A stretch of DNA of 20,214 nt from JALONO01 sp038209965 (GTDB lineage Bacteria > Bacteroidota > Bacteroidia > Cytophagales > Thermoflexibacteraceae): positions 1 through 20,214 of the forward strand of contig JBBQXF010000089.1 of assembly GCA_038209965.1 (NCBI GenBank), given 5' to 3'. The notes under the pieces are model-generated. The model ran no database searches, had not been told where the DNA came from, and was given only the letters and a program-made list of their open reading frames with translations. The number at the start of each line of letters is the position of its first letter. Positions within the stretch are counted from its first letter, which is position 1. The translations under genes were made by a program, and so were the position numbers. Positions 14,662 through 20,214 of the stretch are shown here, piece after piece.

Positions 14662-16377
14662 ATGATAACAAAAGTAACTATCAATAATTTCAAGAAACTT
14701 GATAAGATTTCTTTTCCACTTTCCCAGTCAGTCGTGATTATTGGGCCTAACAATTCAGGAAAGTCAACAATTTTTCAAGCATTGTGTCTGTGGGAAATTG
14801 GCGCAGTCAATTTTATCCAATCATACTTAACGCAAAAGTTGAATAAAAATGGTGCGGTTACGCTCAATCGCCAATCGTTGCTCAACAGTCCGATTGCCAA
14901 CATGAGGTTTCTGTGGAAAGACCAAAAAGTTGCATTTAACGCCAACGGAAAAGAGATTGATTTAAAACTTGAAATTACCATTGAGGGAACGACTGATGAC
15001 ACGAATTAGACTTGCAAAACCGAGTTTCATTATTACAACGAATAATCATTTAGTTGTAAAATTGTTTCTGGACTAAATGAAATAACAGCACTTTATGAAC
15101 AAGGGAAAGGAGTTCATTTTGGTTTTTTACAACCAATGTCCGGGATTACATCGGTGGAAGATAAATTTGAACAAGGTGCAATCAACCGACGGTTGGGCGA
15201 AGGGAGGACAGCCGAAGTATTGAGAAATATTTGTTACAAAGTGCTCTATCCCGAAACTGTTGCAAACGATATAAAACCCATTGACAATTGGAATAAATTG
15301 CAATCGGCCATTCAATCAATGTTTGGTGCGCAACTTCTAAAGCCTGAATATTTGAAAGTTACGGGAACGATTCAACTTGAATATTCCGAAAATGGAACTC
15401 GTTATGATATTTCTTCGGGTGGCAGAGGATTTCAGCAAACCCTTCTCTTGCTTGCCTTTATGTATGCAAACCCGAACACCATATTGCTTCTTGACGAACC
15501 CGATGCGCATCTTGAAGTAATCCGCCAAAGAAAGGTATTTCAGTTGATCAATGAAATGGCAAATAGGATGAACTCTCAAATTATAATTGCTTCACATTCG
15601 GAAGTTATTTTAGAAGAAGCCGCTGAAGCCTCAAATGTGATAGCACTGATAGAGAACACCGTAATCGAACTCAATAAATCTTCTACCCCTCAGAAACTCA
15701 AATCAATAAAAAAGGCGTTGACGGAGATTGGCTGGGAAAAATATTATTTGGCAAGAACAAAAAAACATGTGTTGTATCTGGAAGGGTCAACTGACTTAGA
15801 AATGCTTCGCTGTTTTGCAAGTAAATTAAACCACGAGGTTGAGCCATTGTTAAGCGTTACAAATGTTGACTATACTTCCGATAATGTTCCCAATACTGCC
15901 GTTGCCAAATTCACGGCTTTAAAAGAAATTTTCCCTGAACTGAAGGGACTGGCAATATTTGACAAAATTAATAAAAATTTAGAGGACATCAAATCTTTAG
16001 AAGTCATTTGCTGGTCAAGAAGAGAACTGGAAAATTATTTTGCAAGTCCTGAAATACTATATAGACACGCAAAGCTTCTTTCTGATAAATACACCTCGTT
16101 AGATTCGGGCAAATTGGTTGAAATAATGGAACAAACTGTCCAAGATTCAACAGTTCCCATTTATTTGAAAGATCTCAAACATGAATGGTGGCACAGTGCA
16201 AAACTATCAGACGAATGGCTCGATGTAATTTTTTCAGGATTCTATAAGCAAATTGGACTGCCACAAGATTTTTTTAAACGAGATTACTATCAATTAATCA
16301 TGTTGATGAGGCCCGAGGAAATTAATGCGGAAGTAACAGAAAAACTAACGGCCATTTATCACCTGCTAAAACCTTAA
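14662..16377 (+). pseudogene. AAA/ABC-type ATPase with TOPRIM domain (OLD-like), interrupted
   Basis: Two fragments in the same frame are the halves of one gene. The first (14662-15009) carries the N-terminal strand and Walker A GPNNSGKST. The second (from ATG 15136) carries the ABC signature SSGGRGFQQ, Walker B LLLDEPDAHLE and the H-loop ASHSEVIL. It also has a TOPRIM-like C-terminal domain with YLEGSTD (acidic Glu216 of the fragment), LAIFDKIN and WSRRELENYF. Between the halves are in-frame stops TAG at 15007 and TAA at 15043. Around 15041-15061 a different frame reads NNHLVVK, suggesting a compensating pair of indels. OLD-like ATPase-nucleases often act in phage defence. The gene is A/T-rich next to its neighbours, so acquisition followed by decay is likely. 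Sequencing error or expression as two pieces is the alternative. Confidence 0.85.
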
Positions 16378-16509
16378 ATTGACACCATTTTTATGGATCT
16401 AAATTACTTCGCCCAGCCTTGCTGAACAACTTCGGAGGATACATCGTCGTCCAAACAACGCGGCTACGGCGGATGGCCAAACAGTAATTATCACTAAAAC
16501 GAACCAATC

Positions 16510-17613
16510 ATGAAAACGAATATTTTCCTTTTATTGTGCCTGATGCTAGTCAATGTTAATATTTTGGGGCAGAGTCGTTACGTCTTTGTGGGCACTTACA
16601 CCGCCAAAGGCAGCGAAGGGGTGTATGTCTATCGTTTTGATGCCAAAACGGGCGCACTCAGCCCGGTGAGCATTGCCAAGGATCTCAAGAATCCAGCTTT
16701 TTTGACCATTTCTCCCAACGGAAAATTTGTCTATGTGGTTGAAGAAGTATCGGCGGGCAAAGTAAGTGCCTTTTCATTTGATGAAAAAACAGGCAAACTG
16801 TTGCTGCTCAACACCCAATCGGTCAGTGGCGATTCCCCTTGCCACATCGATATCGACCAAACTGGCAAGTGGGTGCTGGTAGGCAACTATGGCAGTGGGA
16901 ATTTGACCATTTTGCCTGTGCAGGCCGACGGATCGCTGGGCCAAGCCACCCAGACCATCCAGCACGAGGGCCAAAGCATCAACCCGCAACGCCAAGAAAA
17001 GCCGCATGTTCACTCGGTCAACATTGCTAAAAATAACCGAGATGTTTTTGTCCCGGATTTGGGGATTGACCAGATCAAAACCTACCAACTCAATGCCCAA
17101 ACGGGGAAGCTGACCCCGGGTAATCCACCGTTTGTGGCCGTTGAGCCGGGGGCTGGGCCTCGCCACTTCGCGTTTCACCCCAACCAAAAATTTGCCTATG
17201 CCATTTTGGAGTTGAGCGCCTCGGTAGTGGCTTATCGATATGAGCAAGGCAAACTTACCCCGATCCAGACCATCGGAACGTTGCCCAGCGATTACCAAGG
17301 CCCAAAATCTTGCGCGGACATCCACGTTTCGTCCGATGGTAAGTTTCTCTACGGCTCCAACCGGGGCCACAACAGCATCGTGGTGTACCAGATCAACCCT
17401 CAGACCGGGATGCTCACCTTGGTACAGCACCAATCGACATTGGGAAAAACGCCCCGCAATTTCGCCATTGACCCATCGGGCCAGTTTCTGCTGGTCGGGA
17501 ACCAAGACAGTGACAACATTCAGGTTTTCAAGCGGAACAAGAAAACTGGACAATTGACCCCGACCAAGCAGGAAGCCAAAGTTTCTATGCCAATTTGTAT
17601 TAAATTTAGATAG
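16510..17613 (+). CDS. Exported lactonase-family beta-propeller (6-phosphogluconolactonase-like)
   Basis: This 367-residue seven-bladed propeller is of the Pgl/YbhE 'lactonase' family. It starts with a Sec signal peptide (residues 3-20, ending NILGQ), so it acts outside the cytoplasm, unlike the E. coli cytosolic enzyme. Family blocks are YVFVGTYTAKGSEGVYVYRFD (split here: YVFVGTYT and GVYVYRFD), LTISPNGKFVYVVEE, HVHSVNIAKNN, GAGPRHFAFHPNQKFAYAI, and a closing NFAIDPSGQFLLVGNQDSDNIQ. Family members hydrolyse sugar lactones, but for exported versions the real substrate is rarely known. It precedes a Tat-exported TIM-barrel sugar enzyme by 13 nt and the two form an operon. Confidence 0.9.
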   Translation: MKTNIFLLLCLMLVNVNILGQSRYVFVGTYTAKGSEGVYVYRFDAKTGALSPVSIAKDLKNPAFLTISPNGKFVYVVEEVSAGKVSAFSFDEKTGKLLLLNTQSVSGDSPCHIDIDQTGKWVLVGNYGSGNLTILPVQADGSLGQATQTIQHEGQSINPQRQEKPHVHSVNIAKNNRDVFVPDLGIDQIKTYQLNAQTGKLTPGNPPFVAVEPGAGPRHFAFHPNQKFAYAILELSASVVAYRYEQGKLTPIQTIGTLPSDYQGPKSCADIHVSSDGKFLYGSNRGHNSIVVYQINPQTGMLTLVQHQSTLGKTPRNFAIDPSGQFLLVGNQDSDNIQVFKRNKKTGQLTPTKQEAKVSMPICIKFR

Positions 17614-17626
17614 ATCAATTACGAAA

Positions 17627-18550
17627 ATGAAACCAAACCGGCGCCGCTTCCTCGGGACTCTGGCGGGCTTGTCGCTGAGCCCCTTACTGTTAGCTTCCGA
17701 TGGACTGCCCAAACCCAAGCGGTTGCCCATTTCGTGCAACACTTACAACTGGGTCACTTTCTACCAACGCCAAGGCAAGGTATGGGGCCAAGACTGGGAT
17801 GCTTGCATCGCTGATTTTGCCCAATCGGGCATTCCGGCCATCGAACCCAGTTTTGGTAGTCCGATCGAAGTGGTAAATTTGGCCCCCATCCTGAAAAAAT
17901 ACAATATCCAAATGCCCTCGGCCTATGTGAGCAGCAATCTGCACCGAGTTGACGAAGCGGGAAAATCCATCGAGTTGGTGCTGGCCATTGCCGAGCAAGC
18001 CAAGAAACTGCTTGATCTCCAGATTATTGTGACCAATCCCAACCCCGTCCGCTGGGGCAGCCCCGAAGTCAAATTTGACGCGGAGCTATTGGAACAATCC
18101 AAAAACATGGAAAAGCTGGGGGCAGCGTTGCGCAGCCGCGGTATCACGCTGGCCTACCACACCCACGATACCGAACTATTGGCTGGTGCAAGGGAATTTC
18201 ATCATGTTTTGCTCAATACTTCGCCCAAAAATGTCGCTTTTTGTTTCGATACCCACTGGGTTTACCGGGGTTCGCAAAACTCACAAGTCGCCGTGTTTGA
18301 CATCCTCAAGCTTTATGGCAGCCGGGTAGTGGAACTGCACCTCCGGCAATCGGTCAATGGCATTTGGAGCGAAACTTTTGGTGATGGCGATATTGACTAC
18401 CGCCGGTTTGCTCGGGAACTTCAGGCCCTGAAATTGTTCCCCCACTTGGTCATTGAGCAGTGTGTGGAAGGCCAGACCCCAGCCACCATGAACGCAGTCG
18501 AGGCCCACCAAAAAGACTTGGCAAGGATCAAAGAAATTTTTGGCCGATGA
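17627..18550 (+). CDS. Sugar phosphate isomerase/epimerase-like TIM-barrel protein, Tat-exported
   Basis: The 307-residue protein has a Tat signal (NRRRFLG, residues 4-10, then a Leu-rich core to about 23). A xylose-isomerase-like TIM barrel follows. Probable metal ligands and active-site residues lie on successive strands: E73 (IEPSF), H178/H180 (AYHTHDTE), D208 (FCFDTHW), H238 (ELHLRQ) and E277 (VIEQ). Exported relatives include sugar epimerases and enzymes that cleave 3-keto-glycosides. With the lactonase 13 nt upstream it forms a two-gene unit for extracytoplasmic sugar processing. Substrate cannot be read from the sequence. Confidence 0.85.
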   Translation: MKPNRRRFLGTLAGLSLSPLLLASDGLPKPKRLPISCNTYNWVTFYQRQGKVWGQDWDACIADFAQSGIPAIEPSFGSPIEVVNLAPILKKYNIQMPSAYVSSNLHRVDEAGKSIELVLAIAEQAKKLLDLQIIVTNPNPVRWGSPEVKFDAELLEQSKNMEKLGAALRSRGITLAYHTHDTELLAGAREFHHVLLNTSPKNVAFCFDTHWVYRGSQNSQVAVFDILKLYGSRVVELHLRQSVNGIWSETFGDGDIDYRRFARELQALKLFPHLVIEQCVEGQTPATMNAVEAHQKDLARIKEIFGR

Positions 18551-18693
18551 TGCCCCAAAATCACCTTTTCTGCTCTTTGCCGATGTAGAGCACACAACTT
18601 CGCACCGAAATGAGCGCACAATAACCCAAAAACCTGCTTTTTCTCGGTGTATTTATTTGCTGGAGCTAGATCTGTTAGCCCCCAAAGTGGCCA
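18551..18693. other. Non-coding stretch between TIM-barrel gene and pseudogene
   Basis: No reading frame, hairpin with T-tract or promoter consensus was recognised here. It separates the plus-strand sugar operon from the minus-strand remnants and is convergent for both. Confidence 0.4.
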
Positions 18694-19105
18694 TTAAATC
18701 AGGTAAAAGTAGTTTTTTAAAAAGCACGGTATGCATCGTTTTGTTGCTGAACATGATTTTGAACTGTTGTTTTCAATTCTCCACGTGATTTCTAAAAGGT
18801 CATTGATTGTGTCGGTGAGGTCGTCCATTACATCACCGATGGCATTATCGTTTAAGTTGTCAAGGTCGTTAAGTTTAAGTATTATTTTGAAAAAGCCGAA
18901 GTCCGTGAAGTTGCTTTCAACATTCCGTCACACGTCTGGAATTTGTGGGGCTGCCAAAGTCGAGATCACCAGTTTCTTCAAAGCCATATTTTATTTCAGA
19001 GTACCAGTTATAACTTTTCCAATGACTTCTCTTTGCAATTACTGTCAGGTTGGGTTGAAGTCCATATTTGATGATTTCGTTTATTGTTGGGACAAGTGCT
19101 GTCAT
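18694..19105 (-). pseudogene. Frameshifted small gene, degraded
   Basis: On the minus strand an ATG at 19105 opens a protein-like frame (MTALVPTINEIIKYGLQPN and onward for 62 codons) that ends at 18917 in RVTEC. One frame over, the text continues as ESNFTDFGFFKIILKLND and then NAIGDVMDDLTDTINDLLE, with a helix ending WRIENNS, before running into unconvincing sequence and a stop at 18694. Both pieces have natural amino-acid composition, and the second resembles short acidic uncharacterised Bacteroidota proteins. The family is not identified. A single-base frameshift near 18925 and a damaged C-terminus best explain it. The stretch is A/T-rich like the other accessory genes here. Confidence 0.55.
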
Positions 19106-19133
19106 TGTCGACTGCGTTTATTACCACATCCAT

Positions 19134-19168
19134 AAAAAAAATGGCGACCAGCTCGAAGTTGACCGCCA
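19134..19168 (-). terminator. Intrinsic terminator of the peptide transporter gene
   Basis: On the minus strand a 9-bp stem (19168-19160 with 19150-19142) closes over a 9-nt loop and is followed by eight T residues. Two of its pairs are G-U only when read as minus-strand RNA, which fixes the orientation. It starts 24 nt past the stop of the transporter gene. Confidence 0.85.
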
Positions 19169-19191
19169 CTTTTGCCCGAAGATCCGCCTTT

Positions 19192-20214
19192 TTATTTGAT
19201 CCCGTGCATCATTTTGACCAAGCGGCCCGCAATGGCAAAAAGCACCAATGCGGCAACGCCCGAAAGAGCAACGTTGATGAGGAAAAACTCATAGAGGTTG
19301 GTGATTTCAATCCCCAAGAAGCGAGTCGATTTGCCCGGCTCGGGATACAGGCCCGAGATCATCCCGGCGGCCTTGTTGGCAATGGCCGGGGCCAAAAACC
19401 AAACCGCCATGAGCAAGGAGACAAATTTGGGTGGCGACAATTTGTTCACCAGCGACAAGCCGATGGGCGACAGGCAAAGCTCACCGATGGAATGCAACAG
19501 GTAGAGCATGATGAGATAAAACATGCTCACCTTGACATTGGGAGCCAAATCTTTGACTGCAAACTCGATCACGACGTAGCCCAGGGCGACCAGTACCAAT
19601 CCCCAAGCCATTTTGACGGGCGAGGCCGGCTCCAGTTTTTTGAGGCTCAGATAGCCCCAGAACATGGCCATTGGCAAGGATAAAGCAATGACATAAAGCG
19701 AGTTTAGGTTTTGGAACAAACTCGGCGGCACTACCATCCCAAAGAAATTTCGATCGGTCTGCTCATCGGCAAAGAACGTGAGCGAGGCCGGGGCTTGCTC
19801 AAAGGTGGCCCAGAAGAAAATCACAAAAAATGACACGATAAAAATAACCGCGATTTTTTCGCGATCCACCTTGGTGATCGTTTTATCGGCAAAGACAATA
19901 TATACGATCACCAATGCCGAGACCAACAACACGGGGAACACGATATTGGTCACAAAAGCATCTACATACAAAATCCCGAGGCTGACGGCAAGGAGTGCGG
20001 GCAACCAAAAATAGACTTGCTTAACCCCAGGGCTATCCACTGGAGTGGCTCCCAGCGGTTTGCCGTCCCATGACACGAGGTATTTGACCTTGCCCAAATG
20101 GAAGATGACCGTGCCAAGGGCCATGGCGATCCCCACCGATAAAAAAGCCCACTTAAAATCGTCTGGGTTGCCAGTATCGCCCAATACACTGGTGATCAGG
20201 TTGCCCAGAAATGC
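19192..20214 (-). CDS. POT-family proton:oligopeptide symporter, 5' end outside the window
   Basis: The C-terminal 340 residues of a PTR2/POT (major facilitator) transporter are present; the frame stays open to the right edge (AFLGNLITSVLGDTGNPDD). Landmarks are GDTGN in the loop, the FFWATFEQAPASLTFFAD helix (the family's FFxxxEQ region), and IGELCLSPIGLSLVNKLSP, the second PTR2 signature. Several strongly hydrophobic helices follow to the end. The protein imports di- and tripeptides with protons across the inner membrane. The stop at 19192 is followed by an intrinsic terminator. Confidence 0.92.
   Translation of the reverse strand, partial: AFLGNLITSVLGDTGNPDDFKWAFLSVGIAMALGTVIFHLGKVKYLVSWDGKPLGATPVDSPGVKQVYFWLPALLAVSLGILYVDAFVTNIVFPVLLVSALVIVYIVFADKTITKVDREKIAVIFIVSFFVIFFWATFEQAPASLTFFADEQTDRNFFGMVVPPSLFQNLNSLYVIALSLPMAMFWGYLSLKKLEPASPVKMAWGLVLVALGYVVIEFAVKDLAPNVKVSMFYLIMLYLLHSIGELCLSPIGLSLVNKLSPPKFVSLLMAVWFLAPAIANKAAGMISGLYPEPGKSTRFLGIEITNLYEFFLINVALSGVAALVLFAIAGRLVKMMHGIK

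Noticed and set aside
16774..17742. 322-codon minus-strand open frame opposite the lactonase gene
   Set aside because: Antisense shadow of two genes with clear family motifs; no motif of its own.
18731..19135. 134-codon plus-strand frame near the sugar operon end
   Set aside because: The opposite strand carries the more protein-like (though broken) sequence. This frame is Ser/Phe-rich and looks like its shadow.
1..20214. CRISPR arrays, tRNA/rRNA genes and complete insertion sequences
   Set aside because: I looked for regularly spaced repeats, tRNA-like cloverleaf segments, conserved rRNA blocks and transposase motifs with terminal inverted repeats, and saw none.

Overview
The window looks like a chromosomal segment of a Bacteroidota bacterium, probably of the Cytophagales type; the order is inference. 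The sequence-level support is as follows. Four intergenic regions carry the Bacteroidota sigma-A promoter pattern (TTG, 19-20 nt, TAnnTTTG). The gene families are typical of the phylum: a DUF2807 'head GIN' lipoprotein, a LytTR response regulator, Tat-exported Gfo/Idh/MocA and TIM-barrel sugar enzymes, EboE, DUF4174 and a YtpQ-like DUF1444 protein. PurL is the short (about 750 aa) form. Most genes share one moderately GC-rich style of codon use. Three places are clearly more A/T-rich and hold accessory or decaying genes: 1-585, 14.6-16.4 kb and 18.7-19.1 kb.

Layout, left to right. (1) 1-585: the 3' end of an HNH nuclease, cut by the window edge, then about 850 bp with no convincing gene. (2) 1437-2543: a Tat-exported Gfo/Idh/MocA oxidoreductase with its own promoter. 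(3) 2628-3920: a possible 25-residue lipoprotein-like peptide, then a membrane-anchored transglutaminase-like protein. (4) 4012-6829: four same-strand genes, namely a small conserved protein, DUF1444, DUF1003 and a DEDDy 3'-5' exonuclease. The first two overlap and the third follows within 9 nt. (5) 7043-11141, all on the minus strand: a LytTR response regulator, a solitary eboE with a clear intrinsic terminator, a DUF2807 lipoprotein and an outer-membrane-barrel-like protein. (6) 11474-14433, plus strand: an exported DUF4174 protein and purL. (7) 14662-16377: an AAA/TOPRIM (OLD-like) ATPase gene interrupted by two in-frame stops. (8) 16510-18550: a two-gene unit of an exported lactonase and a Tat-exported xylose-isomerase-like TIM-barrel protein. 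(9) 18694-19105, minus strand: remains of a frameshifted small gene. (10) 19192-20214, minus strand: a POT-family peptide transporter running off the right edge, with an intrinsic terminator behind it.

How the genes may work together. The Gfo/Idh enzyme, the lactonase and the TIM-barrel enzyme all carry export signals and would fit a periplasmic sugar oxidation, lactone hydrolysis or isomerisation/lyase route; this is inferred from family membership. purL is housekeeping. The HNH and AAA/TOPRIM genes look like DNA-targeting or defence cargo, and the second appears inactivated. I saw no tRNA, rRNA, CRISPR array or intact insertion sequence. No element here is convincingly a new complete system. 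The best leads are the uncharacterised cluster at 4.0-6.8 kb, the eboE separated from the rest of its usual operon, and the two decaying A/T-rich genes.
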